64,000 bases of DNA from Acanthosepion esculentum. Lineage: Eukaryota; Mollusca; Cephalopoda; Sepiida; Sepiidae. Position numbers and translations under genes: made by a program. Location: contig OZ038498.1 in NCBI GenBank assembly GCA_964036315.1, forward strand, positions 9,781,861 through 9,845,860. Direction: 5' to 3'. This document shows, one piece after another, positions 13,601 through 27,900 of this stretch; position 1 is the first letter of the stretch; each line of letters starts with the position of its first letter. The notes beneath the pieces are model-generated. The model was not told the origin of the DNA. It did not search any database and worked only from the letters and a program-made list of their open reading frames with translations.

Positions 13601-16600
13601 TTTCTTCCGTTTTCTGGATTTCTCATCTCAGGGTCAATCCTCTTGACATTGTCTTGCTGCTGACACAATATATCAGGATTTAAACAGAAGAATGATGCTG
13701 ATCTTGTACAAGTATTCATTAACACTTAATTATCAAATCCAGGCAGACTTGGAGCTTTTTTTTTTATATTTACTCAAAAGAAGAAACTTGCTAAAGAGCA
13801 TGTGATTGAAAAGTTTTTTATAGCCATCTCTGGAATGTCTAAATCATTATCCAAGGAGAAATTCTGGAAGAAAAAGTATTTTAAAGTAACAGCAAAGCAT
13901 TTGTTGTCAGCATCACTAATCCTTATACTTTAATTTGGACTTTATTGTTGAAATACTTTTTCTTTCCTAAAACTATGCTCTAAGCTACCATGACATTGCA
14001 TCATCTGACTCAGAAGAACTTTGAAATACAAACCAATTTAAATACACGTTGCACATTATATAACCTTTCCTTTTCCCAACATTTACTGTGTTAAATCTAT
14101 AACGATTAAGCAAAATAGACTCACTAGCCAAATATCAAGAGAGTATAAACAATATCATTTATCATAAATATATTTCTAGTTATTCAATGCTTTTAAAGTT
14201 GAAGACATGCCATTCCTGTTGTACATATATGAAGCCATCCTGGTATGGTAATACTTGTACAAGTTATCTTTTCAAGGATGAAAGAGATCCAATAGAAATA
14301 GAAAAAAAAGGCTGCATTATCATAACCTGGATTCATGCACATTAAAAGGAGACACAGGGAAGAGTAAAGAACAGGAAATAAATTGTAACATTCAATTGAA
14401 AATGCCAAGTTGTAGAATACAATGCCTTCATGCATTTCATAACCTTTCAAATAATGGACAATATACAGATGTCTGTTACATGGCAAAATGACGTTATCAA
14501 TTCCATTTTTTTTTTAAAACAAAAAACAAAAACAAAGAGTCAATAAAGTACATTTGAAACGGGCTATGTCAGTCAAGTCAGTCTTGACCAAAATAAATAA
14601 AATATTAAAAACTGAAAAGAAATATATTCTATGTCATGACCACAAGTCAAATATAAGGAGAAAAAAACTTAAATGCTGCATTGACAGTAAAAGAGAATTA
14701 TGTTGTATCTGCTTCTTCAGTCGGCTGTTAAATTCCATTAATTTAAAATAAAAAAAATGAAATTTTAAATATCAAAGTTTTTAGTTTTCCAGTTTTAGTA
14801 ATTCTGAATTCAGATTATATTTATTTAATAAAGCCTAGATTAATTTTGGAACAAAACCACAAATATGGGGCACGCAGTGATGATCAAACTCCCTCTTCGA
14901 GATTTGCTTAAATATTAAAGATTCTGTTACTAAGGTATTTGGTAATGACTTACTTCCCTTGGACTATTTCAGATGAACTCAAGGACATTAACTCTGGCTG
15001 CAGTGCTTTATTTATTTAACGCCCTCTCCCCCCCACACACACACACACTCACATCCCTCCTCTCCAAAATGAGTTCATTATAGGTTAAGAAAAAAATGTG
15101 TAAACAATAACCTCGTTATGGCGAAATGGACTACCAAAACGGAAGCATAACCTGAAAACAGATGGGAAATTTGATGAGCTTCCCTTGGCTTTATGAATTT
15201 AAGTCTATTTTTGGAGGCATGGCCCCATAACTTTACAGCTGGAATGACTATAGATGTGACCCTGAGTTCTATGCTAACAGTTTCTTTACTCACACTTGCA
15301 GAACACTCTTCAGGCTTTTTGCTTTCCACTTAGGTTTGATATTTTAAAATGGAAATGCAATGTCAATCATTATCTACTGTCTTCTTAATTCCTGTTCTTT
15401 GCTTTCACTTTTAGAAATGTTTTCTTTTATCATACTCTCTTACTCCTTGCATTTTAGTGGCTTTATTACCTTGCTTGAGGTGAAATGATTAAAAAAATTA
15501 AAATTAAAAAAATAAAATGTGAAAACAGAAATATGATGAAATGATTCATAACTCAAAATATGATATTCAAAACTAAAAGATTAAAAGAAAAGAAAAATAA
15601 ATAAAATTCTGCAAATTTATCTGCCAATCCTTGTCTGTTATTTAACTATTTGGAAGCAGCTAATGAAATTTTCCACTAGAAATTTCATTATCCCGAGTTT
15701 TCTTACTCTGGCAGTGAATCAAGTAGTTATTCAAGATCACTCACTTGTAGCAACCATTATCAATGACATAAAGCAGAAGTAACATTGTGTTGCGAGCATG
15801 GTCTTAATTCGATGCTTGTTGAGCTGTGACCTGAAGACAATTTGAAGCATGCTTCAGGTTCCAGCCAGTGATGCCCCCTCCTACAAAAAGAAAGAAATGA
15901 TTGACTGTCCAAAGAATCCAATGGCACCTGATCTCAATAGATAGCACACGACATGCCCACCCCCTTTTCCATGCAGTTAAATCATAGTTGATTTGTAGCG
16001 ATTTTTTTCTTTCGTTCATGTGCTTCCTCCCTGTTCTCCTCTCATGGAACCATTAAGTCTACTAAGAGGACACACTTTCTTTTTTTTTCTTTCTTTTTTT
16101 TTAAAATCAGGTCACGCTACAGAGTGTGCATCTGTCTGGATGATGTGTACCAGAAATTGCAGAGGTGTTCTAAGATCAACTAACACCTTCCAATAAACAG
16201 GCTCCACTTAGTAGTATCATGTTCGGAGTTATTTGGGTGTTACACACAGGGGTGTTCACCTTCCTTGTGAAAATGGATCTTAGATTCTCTGTCCATAACA
16301 GGCTGTTTGCTGGCTGCTTCACACTGTGTACTGATCACAAGTCTAGGACCACTTCCAGCACTTTGTTATGATGCCACGTGTACATCTGCATTGATTGTGG
16401 GCATGCACAGAGCATGTGATGTAAAGTGCCACGATCACTTTGACATAATGTGCATATATTGGTGTCAGTGTAACCCCACAGATTGAGGTTGCTCACATTT
16501 GGTAGGGGATCATAGGTAGATTGCAGCAGGAATGTTATTGCCAATGGCTCTCTTGCAATTGGGATATTCCATGATAACTTATTTAAAGTCTTATTTAAAC

Positions 16601-18924
16601 ATTTCATCAGACTTATCAGTAGAAGTTATATATCTTCTACGCGCTATGTCCCTTTTTAAATAATTTAAAACAACTGTCTATAATAGAATATTTAAAATAA
16701 TTATGCACTCAAAGGTAAACTACTATTGGCAATTGATTCTTATATAAAAATACCGTTATAATTTGTTTAATAGATGTTTAAAGTTGCACTGTGAATTCCT
16801 TAACAGATACAATGAGTCAGACAATGGCACACTAACTTAAAACACAAGAGGGAAATGCCTTTATTAAAGATTTAAATTTAATTTTGCAAGATAATACTGA
16901 TTTTGTATACATTATTTTCTTGAAAATCAGAAAATGAGTAAAGAAAAAAACTAGCATTTTGCAATACAACACTGAAGAGAAATTGGGCAGACAACAAACA
17001 TTTGGGTTTAGATTATAAACATTGTCATTGCAACAATCCACATGCATTTTGAAATATGATTCTCTAACTTTTACTCATTTTACAATCATCTCAAGCAGGG
17101 GGTAAAAATTAAAGATAATTTATATAAATTATACAATATACACACATCACATCAACATTTAAGGATTTCAATAAAAATTCATTACAATTCAATCCAACAT
17201 AAATATACTTAAAATTCTTACTAGGTTATAGTTTGTTTGTTTGGGGGGGGGGGATTGAAAAGTCAACAGCAAATCTTGTGACTTTCATTTTACACCACAA
17301 TGAGTAACAAGAATAATTGTGCAATGTCCTAAATCTAAGACAGATTATTGGTACAGAAAATAACTTTAATAACCTGCAGCTGAGGTCATAGAATTAATGC
17401 AGGACATAAAGAGTTGATTAAACAAGGGTTTACTTTTTAACAAGACCACAATTATTGCAATCATTTAAACTCCTAACAAGAGTTGTCTGCCAATTACGTA
17501 TGTGACCAGAGTTCTCTGTGAATTTAATTCTATACTAAACTTAAGTCTATGCACAACTTTCCGGTTAAACATTTTTCTAATAATGTTTTTCTCATTTGTT
17601 CAAACAGACAATTCTTTGAAGTTTATACCCACTGTGAGGCATTGGACATTGTCAATTCCAAATGATTGATGTGAATTCTAAATGGAGTATATAATCATAG
17701 GAGATTTTCTGTGCCTAAAGTGACAAGAACATGATGAAAGTGTTTGATGACTGAACAGATTAAAGGAAAAGTTGGATTCATGCCTTTCACTAAAGGGCTG
17801 CTAATCATCACAATTCACACTTCTAACATGTACCATCTTGATCAAATAAAAGAAATCAATTTATATAAAACAAATGTGAAAACTGCAGAGAATTGAAAAG
17901 AAATTAACCCAGCGTAAAAAATAAGTACATTTACATAATTACATTTTATACATGCTTAAAATCATTCAGCACTTCAAAGAAAATGTCTCCTGTAAAAATA
18001 AGTTCCCAGTGATATAACATGTTATCTCCCTTGGAACTCCTATTTTTGACAGTTCCATCACATAATAAAGATTAATCAAAGTTTACTTGAAAATTATTAT
18101 TTATTATTTATCAATGTTTACTTCAAAATGGTTAAAAAAAAAATTTTTAAATTTAAAAAATAAAAAATTTCTTACTGAAAGTAGCAGAGGTAATATTAAC
18201 TTACACTGAGATCCAAGGCACTTGCTAGTCTTCTTCCTGTGAAAGGATGCTCCACAACTGATGTAGTCGATTGATGGTGGGCTTTTGGGAATCGACTAAG
18301 ACTGTTAGTCACGCTAGATGTATTTCGTTTTAGTTGGGGAGTTTTGCTAAAGGAGAAAGCACGCCCAACTTTTTTGCGAATACTGTTGAGAAAAAAAAAA
18401 ACTGATTAGTTCCTTTAAATCATATGAAAACCTAAAAATATCTTTAAATTCAAAAAGGAAGAAGCAGGTTACCTTAATCTAATAAAATTATTTCAACAAT
18501 TACTTGGAATTATTTGAAAATTCTTTCATTCAAATATTGTTATAATAATCGTTATCTAAATAATATTGTTCTATTGTATGTTTTAATATAGGCAACCATA
18601 AATAAACAACATTTTGTTCACTTAAAAATAATACATTTCTGTAGAATAAAAAAAATATGAGCAGAGTTGCCCTGGAGATAATGTCTCCTATCCAAAAAGT
18701 GGATATGGGTGATATGGTAGTAGAAGTTGAATTTTCACACTAATAAGCTATAATATTTGTGTTTTTGTTGGCTAGCAAAATGATGCAAGACATGAACGTG
18801 CACACAAAGCTTAGGTATATCATTGCACTCTTTTATGTGGAAATAAATTATACCTTGTTGAATGCTTACATTCTGGCCAGCCCTGCAAAGCTGTCAAACC
18901 ATGAAATAAGGAACACCTCAAAAA

Positions 18925-18984
<60 letters not shown>

Positions 18985-21900
18985 GGTAATAATTTTAATA
19001 ATAAAATTGGAATCAATTTTCATCTACCAAATACTTGCCATAAGAATGAAGTAGTACTATCAATATTCCAGTCAGTCCAGAGGAAACATCTTTCAAGGGT
19101 AACATTTGGAAATTCATATTAAGATTATATACTCCAAGTATGCATAATTCATAAGTTTTTGATTTACACCTATTGAATCCATAGTAACAGTTTACCAATA
19201 TAATGCTCTAGTATTTAATGACTATAGTACAATAAACTGTTAAAAGCAGATATCTTAATTTTGGGGTCTCTAAAACAGCTTGAAACAGTATTCAGTGTAG
19301 TTCTGAACCTTGTTTACCTATATGTTCAAATAATTCAAAACGTTTTGTATCCATATCGAAATGGATCAAGAAACAGTTGTCAGATGTGGATATTGTCATC
19401 ATTAGATTCATGTAAAATGAAGATATTGTATAGCAAAAAGAATTACAGTCTAATATCTAAATAAAATAATGCTTTACTTTACATGTTGCAATTTTTGTTT
19501 CTTCAGGGTCAGTTACACAGTCAGTTTTAAAATAAGTAAATAAAACTAAAATGTCTACAGACTATCAGGACTAGTAACCAGGATGAAACCTGACAACTAC
19601 TCCTAATAGTAGTTTCATTTTAATAAAACATATTTCAATAAAGTTTCTTCTATATTTCATACTTTTTTATCGTTTACTCAAATGAAATTCTCCATACAGT
19701 CAAAACATTAAATTAGCATGCCATGCATATACCTGAAAGCATAAATACACAGATGAAAAAGGAAGTTTTGACAATAGTTATATTATTGGCAAGCTTCTGA
19801 AATAAACATGTTGATCAATTTAAAATATTCTATTTCAATAAAGAAAACTATCACAGTGTTGCAATATTCCTTTATTTAAAATTGTCTACGATTAACTCTA
19901 TTTTGCTACTGAGTTATTAAAAAATATTTTGTTAGTATAAGATAGACATAATTGTTTATATTATATAAAGAGATTATCAAATCAGAATATTATTTTTCTT
20001 TGAGATCGACACAAAAATTACGTGTTTATTGCCAAGGGAGATAACTTCAAATAATTCTCTCCCATGGTACCTCAATAATTAAGGAGATATTTACCGATGA
20101 GCTCTACTCCAAGTCAAATCCCGGGTGTCAGCATTCAACATTTCACCATCAACAGTTTGAAGAAACCTTTCCTGTAAAAACAATTTCATAATATGTGGAA
20201 TCATTTGAAAAACTGCAAACAAAACCTGAGGCAGTATTGGCTAAATAATTTTGTCACAATTTTCCTCCTGCAATCTACCTATGATATAGGCGAAAATAGA
20301 ATGATAGAAAATGAAGATCAATTTAAGTACAAAAACAGTGAAAAAACTTTAACACAACCCTTGGTACCATATAGTTGTGGTTTACTGTCTTTTCTCTTGT
20401 GAGACCAAAAGTAAAATACATTTTTATTTGTTCTTAACTTCAATCAGCTTCTCTTTAAATTTCTTTTATTTCTCATCCTTTAAGAATAGAAAACAATCAT
20501 TAAGTCTAGATTCCTCCTCTACTAGAAGTTTGCATATGAAACACTGTCATACAAAAGAAAATGCAATATGGTGCTTCCTAGCAACAAAGTCACTAAACCC
20601 CCAGCAGATTATGCCTCAAATACCATTTTCTACATACAAATTTATGTAAGTTCATAATCATTAACCCAAACAAAAGCACTGTAAACCGAGTTTATTTCGA
20701 CTTGTTTTAAAATTAAGACAATCAAAGTGTACATTTGTGATGTCAGAAAATAGTCATTTACACAAATCAATCGACAGTGGAAGGCTAGAGTGTACAGCCT
20801 TCTTCAGGTGCCTGTCATACTCAGTAACTTCTTAGAATTTTGAACTGAACCCTCTATTCAATCCACATCAGCAGTAGATTGTTCTCACCGTTATAGTGCT
20901 GCCCTGGGTCAAGAGAGCAGCTGCTGGAAGACCCTACGTCTGGCAACAGGACTTTGCACCATGCCACACCAGCAAGACAACCCAGTCATAGTTGTCACCA
21001 ATTTCTGTAACCACATCACCCCTTACATCTGGCCACCTAACTCCCCAGATTGCAACCATTTTGATTATTATGTGTGGGTCACAGTTGAGCGAGAGACCAA
21101 CAAAACTCCTTGTAACACCAAAGATGAACTGAAGACAAGGATTCTGGCAGCATTCACCAATGAAACAAGGAGACTGTCCAAAAGAGTTGCAGGAGAGTCC
21201 TAAGTTATCTGGGGGCCATGGTTGAAACCAATGGCAATTTTATTGAATAAATCTACTCTTTAGTATTTCAAGATATTTTTGTGTAATTTTGGTATATATA
21301 TCTGTTAAAATGAGATAGAATTATATTCATTTTTGAATAATTTAGACAACAATTTGTCCATCGGATCATGTATGCTGGCATTGATTATTATGTATGAAAA
21401 TGACATCTGATGTGGATTCATCAGTATAAGTTCACAAGGTATATGCAGTTGGTAGCATGAGTCAGACAGATCAGCCCTGCCAATGACACCTATCTTCAGG
21501 TGGTGAGGTGTATGGATGGGCGGGCAGTCATGAGGGTGGAGTTGATGTGATGTCGTTGAAGTGTTGAGCCAAACTGGCATTTTTATAGCTGTGGTTTAAC
21601 AGATGCTGGCTATTTTAAATGTGGGTAGAGTTGGTCAGGCCTGGAGTTGGTGTATTTGGCAGGTCAGCTGACTGAGATCATGTCGAGGATGACAACACGA
21701 GCCTGGAGTCTGAGAGTGAAGCCACAAATCTGGTTGCCATTACAGTAGGTTGACCGAAGTCACAGTGCTGGTGACAGGAAAGGCCTGGAGTGGATTAGTG
21801 AAGCCATGAATCTGACATTGCCGATAAAGAGAGTGTTAGTGGAATGTCGCTGTGGGCATGGTGTAGGTGTTTGTAGGAAAGTGGGCCTCAAGCAGATATG

Positions 21901-24900
21901 TGTGTTGAGTTGGTTGATCGGAATCACAGTGGTGACATAGAGAGCCTGCTAGTGTCAACAGTTGACCTGTCAACTACATTCAATGTCAGTCATTTTTTAG
22001 GGGTTTTCTTTTAAGCAAATCTGGTTGGTCCCAGACTCATCTTTTGATAATTGTTAGACTACCCAACCCAAAAATAGACTAGAGGGAATTCACTGATTAA
22101 TTTATACAATTTGCCATCTTAGCATCTTGAGTATCCTTGAACTTGTTTTGACTGAAATCTGTTAAAAGTTTAATTTTTTTGCTGCTAGAATATTTAACCA
22201 TCATTCCTTCAGGATTAGAGTCTTTCTAATTTGTTTAAGAAAACATTTTTGTGTCTGCTGATTTTAATGCTCATCACATCAAGTAACTTAATCATTCTAA
22301 TGTTACTGATGCTGCCGGTATTTAGACGTCCCACAAAATACTTTTAAAAAAGCCTTCAAGAAAACAACCTGTGAAAACATGAAATCCCTTCAAGCTGAGA
22401 CGCCTCGAGATTTGTGTCTTTTTTTTGTTTAGTTTTTTTGCTTCCTATAAATTTTTCCCCTTTTATTTTCCATACTTAAGAGTGTAATCTTTTTTTGCCA
22501 GAATGCATGCCTTTTGTAAAAACTATAACACTATTTTCCCTTATATCTGATGGTAATTACCCATTTTGTAATCTCAGAAAATGGTTATCCTGCCGTAACA
22601 GGCATACAAAAGGAAATTTTTGTGCAACCCTTGTATTGTACATTTATTTTTTTAATATTGTAAAATAAATGTTTTTGTTAAGATTTTACACAATGGCTGT
22701 TTTGTTTTGTAATTTTGCACCTATTATTGTGACTTGCTGTTTCTACTAAATTTTGTATCTGGCAAGGACTTGGATTTGATAGGAAATAAATTTTTTACGT
22801 CTCTTCCAATTTTGATATCTCTACGGATTTGTCCTTTGCAGATATTCGTATGGCATTGGAGTTTGCAATAAGTGTGAAGTTCCACATCTGCCCAGCTTTT
22901 CAGTCTCAAGGTATTGGTTGTATGCTGTTCTGGTATTGGAAACATTGCAAAGAAAAGGCTTGGTCATGGAAACATTCCAAGCACCCCCAACTGTGGTTAA
23001 ATAGTGATAATACGCTGTTCAACCAGAGTCTGCCGTTTCATATTGTCAGTGCAAATTTCCTTATTGACTGAGAAACCTCTCTCCACTCAGGCCTGTCCAT
23101 GAGAGAGTACCAGCAATCTGCAAACAACTTTCCAGTCTTTTATATTCTTTGTTGCTAGACAGAGTAGATAAAAGTGTCCAGACAGTCTTCATGCTTACTG
23201 AGATTCTTGAAAGCAATATTTCCAGCAAACTCTTTGTACTGACTGATGATGTCATCACAATCAGACTTGCTGACTTGTTTTCTATCCATCATGTAGGAAA
23301 GACATCTTTTTAGACTGGTTCAGCCTTACAAGAGGGTATCTATGGAGAGACTTTGCCACAAGTTTCTCAATGACGATGATGAATAATGTCTTTGTTGCAA
23401 TTCTGTATGCAAACAGATCTTTTGTTGACATTTCCTTTTTTTGGATAAATTTTGCAAGGCCCTATCTGCATGTTTGGGTTTGACAAAAATTCTCACAAAT
23501 TCATTCAATTTAAAAAATGCAATTATCTATTTCGTGTGCGCTTCCTTTACAAATTTTCTTAATAGTTTCATGATCATCTGCAAAGAAAGGAAACAATGGT
23601 CTATTGCTCTGATATTTTATTAAGAACAATTCAATGTCTTTTGAAACAGACACAAAAATCTGCAGTTTCACTGGAAATAAAACATCATTCACGATTGACA
23701 CCAGAGAAAAGAACTTGATTTAGCAAAATTTTTCTGGGTTTTTTTTTTAAGCTCACAAATTTGATTACATCTGCCTATGAGTCGTTCCCATGTTTGTACA
23801 TTTTCTAGCCATCTACGGCAGAAATGCATAAGTAAAAAAGGGACAGGGTTGCCAGATTGAACTTTTAATATAAAGCCAAGTAATAAAAGCCAAATAAGTT
23901 TTAATATATTTCATTATTTTTGCACACTTTGAACAAAAGCCAGAGATACAGGTCATTATTAGCGTACAAACTTTAAAAATAATATCCTCCTGCATTTTTT
24001 ACAGACACATTTTGTACCCTAAGACACATCAAAGGCATATTTTCTATTCTATCATCCTCCCTGGCTACATTTTCCTTAAGTCAAATGTGATTCTCAAACT
24101 TGTCACTTTTGGCAACAATTTAGATAAAATTTCAATTTTTCAAAATCTAAAAAATACTGATAAATTTTTCAAGATTCTGCTAATATATTTTTATTACTGT
24201 AAAATAATTTACTATTTTCCTTTCAACTACAAATTCAATGGGAGTGAATTAAATTATCTTTGACAGAGATGTTTACTCGTCTCTGACACCTTTTATCTTT
24301 GCTTTTCCTCTTTTCTTATTGAGTGAGGGTAACAGCTAGAAGACACATGTTCATATTCTTTCTACCTTCTTTCTCTTCATTCGGACAAGAAAATACCGCT
24401 TTTGGGCTATTACTGTTTTTCCAGGACTCTTCAAGGGATCTGTATGAATCCTGTTCTTGGATTAAAGCAAGCATCAATACTTTTGTACCTTCTCAGAAAT
24501 ACCAAGTCAAAATATTCTTGGTTCGCACAAGTCTCTTCAGTCTCCATAGTACACAGGAATCACTATCTGGCTGTACCAGCGTGATAGGCGCCTGTTGTGA
24601 TTAGAACTATCCGAGTCTGCTGATAACACTTGTAAACATGTCCTCAAACTGGCTAAGTCTTTGTTTGGTTCACATGACTACTGGTAGGCCTGCAATAGTG
24701 TGTTAAATAAGTCTTCCATCCCGTCCTCTCTCCACTCAATTTGAGGTGTAAACCTCTTCTGCTGATAAAGCTTGTAAACTCTCTTCAAATTCTACTCTTG
24801 ACTCATCTGGAGTATCTTTGCCTGACCTTCCACTTAGAACTGAGTCCCTATTGAGTGATATGCATATAACTCCTTGTTTACTGCTATCATTTCTAAACTG

Positions 24901-27900
24901 GACCCCCACAAGGCATATGGACTTGATGATATCCCTGCTATAATCCTTAAGAGAGATGCTCCTGTACTGGCTCCTATGACTTGCTGCTTCTTGGAAATCC
25001 CCTTCTATAGTTCCAGTCGTTAAGAACTGATTCTTTTTAACAATTGGTCTATTAGCCTTCTACTTCTTTTTGGCAAAGTACTAGAGGCTCTAATTAACAC
25101 TAAAATGGTTAAGCATCTCAACTCGCAGGAGCTTTTTTCAGATAAACAATAAGGCTTTCATTTCTCTTGGTCAACTGCTGATGTAGTAACAATTATTGCT
25201 GAAAGAGTCTATCAAGCTTTAGATAAGAATTTTGAAGCTCAGGCTGTTGCTCTGGATATCTTGAAGGCATCTGACAGGGTTTCACATGCTCATCTTCACA
25301 AGTTGAAATGTTCTGGTTGTTCTGAATGAATTTTTGAACCAATTCAATCTATCAAATCCTGAAAGGAAAGTGGTCATGAATGGCCACTCATCTTGATCTT
25401 TTTGCATTAATGTACATGTTCCTCAGGATTCTATCTTTGGATTTATGTTGTTCCTAATTTTCATCAATGACCTTCCCAAATATCATCAGTTCTCAGCTCG
25501 GTATCTATGCTGATGACACAAACAAATATTTACTCTTGTGTTAATGGCAAGTCTGATTGGTTCAATAAAGTCAAATTGGCAGCTGATTGGTTCAAAAATA
25601 ATCTCAATTTGCTGTTAACTAAGGCAAGGAATGGCTTGTTAATTTTAACGCCTCCAAAATAGAACTGCTCTCTCTTAATCGCCCGAGAGAACCCTTTTTT
25701 GCCTCCCAGCAGCATGACTGATGCTAATTTCCAGGAAAGTAACTTGTGACATCTTCTCAGACTAATGTTTTTAGCTTGAATGAAGTGGAAAGATTATATT
25801 GAATCAATTGCTAGAGAAGACGGTTCACTGTGTCATGCTAGACAATTTTTCTTCTAACAATCTATCTTACACATAAGTCTACCATTCATTCATGTACTGA
25901 ATATTATTGACACATCTGGTCTGGTGCTTCTGCTATATATTTAGAGATTCTTGATAAAATACAAAGAAAAATCTGCAATGTTTATTGGAATCTCAACTTC
26001 AGTCACTTTCCTACCATCATAACGTAACTCCCCTGTGCCTTTTCTACTTTCACGATAATTATTTTGATGGGACTTCTTTTGTAATTTACAAATTTATACA
26101 CAGTACTAGATTACAAGCAAAATCTGATCATTTTACACTTGAAATGGCTACATGTAACCGTAAGTTCTATGCTGTTTCTTTTCTTGTACTTCTCTCTTGT
26201 GGAACTCACTTCTGGCTTCTTGTTCTTCAGAGATTTAAATGCAATGTCAATAGTTATCATCTTAATTACCGTTCTTTTATTCTTCTGTATCCTTAATAAT
26301 TTTTTTCATATGCTTCAGTGTGTGTGTGTGTTAGTATAGTTATATGTGGATGCTATTAGTTTTAGTAATCAGTTATTAGCCCAACTATCCAATTTCCTGC
26401 CTCCCGATAGTTTCAGATAATAAAATATTAGCTACAATACCAAGATAAAATTTAAGAAAAACAAAAAAAAAATCAGGAAATTACCATTAATAGAAGTAGA
26501 CCCCCAACAAAACAGTTTTCTACAATTCAAGTAACTAAAACTATTATGCAATTATGTAATACTTACATAGTCTGTCCGACACAGGGTGTCTGCTATTGTC
26601 CGACACAATAATGTTTGGAATTCTTTCTTGGATGTGTCTCCATCAATTTTGAAAGCGTACCAAACATTCTTGTCACCATTATTGCAGCAAAGGCCAAATG
26701 CATTCTGACAAACTGAAAAATAAAAACCAACATCAGTCTCTCTGCTGAGCATGATTCATATTACCACATATTGAAGGTGTTCGTAAACCAATCTGTTACT
26801 TAAGGTTTGTGGACATTTTCAATCATTTTTCCTGTTCGCAATATTAAATAATTGTACAAAAAGCAGTTGAGTATGAAAGTTGCTGTTGATTGGATCTAAT
26901 AAATTCTGGATTTCTTCAACTTCAAATTCTCGAACTTTAATGATGCTTATGTGATTTTAAAAAGAATTTTGTTTCAGGCTCAAAATATTTTAAAACATTT
27001 CAAACAAAAAAAAAATGAATAAAAGTAGCACTAATAAATAAATGAGTGGAAATAGGTTTATATACTCACTCTGAGTTTCATTCAAATCTAAAACTGCCTT
27101 GATGTTATTCAGTGGTAACAGAGTCAAGTGTTTGAATGGTTTCTGAGGAGTCTTGTGGCTGGAAGGACTCTTGCTTGAAGTACTCAAAGACTTGGCTCTT
27201 CTTTTACATATCTGAAACAAATGAAACTGAAATGTACCTGAAAGAAACATTGCTAAGCGGTTCTAAACAAATCCTTTCATTTAAAAGAGCAGTCAAAGAG
27301 TATACAAGATATTTGATATATTTTCAACATGGATTCCTGAAATTTCTTTTGATGACATTTTTGTGAAAAAGCTGAGGTTAAGAAAAATGAGGAGATATAC
27401 AACCCCCCCCCCAAAAAAACAAGATTACAAAACTACAAGATTCTATTAGTTTTTAATATTTGCGTTGTCTGATTTCTGTTTGAAAAGATTTTTTTTTTTT
27501 TTTTTTTTTTTTTGCTCCCCTTTCTAATAAAATAAACAATCGCTATTCTAAATGAGAATAATTATAAATCATGATCAAGGAAAATTTTTTTAAAATAGGA
27601 CATCTGTAACCATCATCAATAATCTGCTTTTAGAAATATTTTCAAATGACACTGATGTAAACAAAACTAAAAAAAAAAAATTCAACATTTCACTGACTTA
27701 AATCACTTTAAAAAAAAAGTTGGCAAGAGTTTCTACCAAAACATATATAGCTATACTTGCATTAATTTAAACCTATATGACCTACAGCTGCATCTATACT
27801 TGAATCTTTCTCCAGTGGAGAAAATATTCCTATGATTTGATAAAATTCACCAAATCAGTTACATATCTTTAAAAATGATTATTCTTAAGTGTACTGAAGA

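Noticed and set aside
20193..20402. Frame containing FLLQSTYDI as a second copy of the LINE tail seen at 16.3-16.6 kb
   Set aside because: Only about ten residues agree and the following CxxC motif is absent. It begins just beside an ECT2 exon and is probably chance or a tiny fragment.
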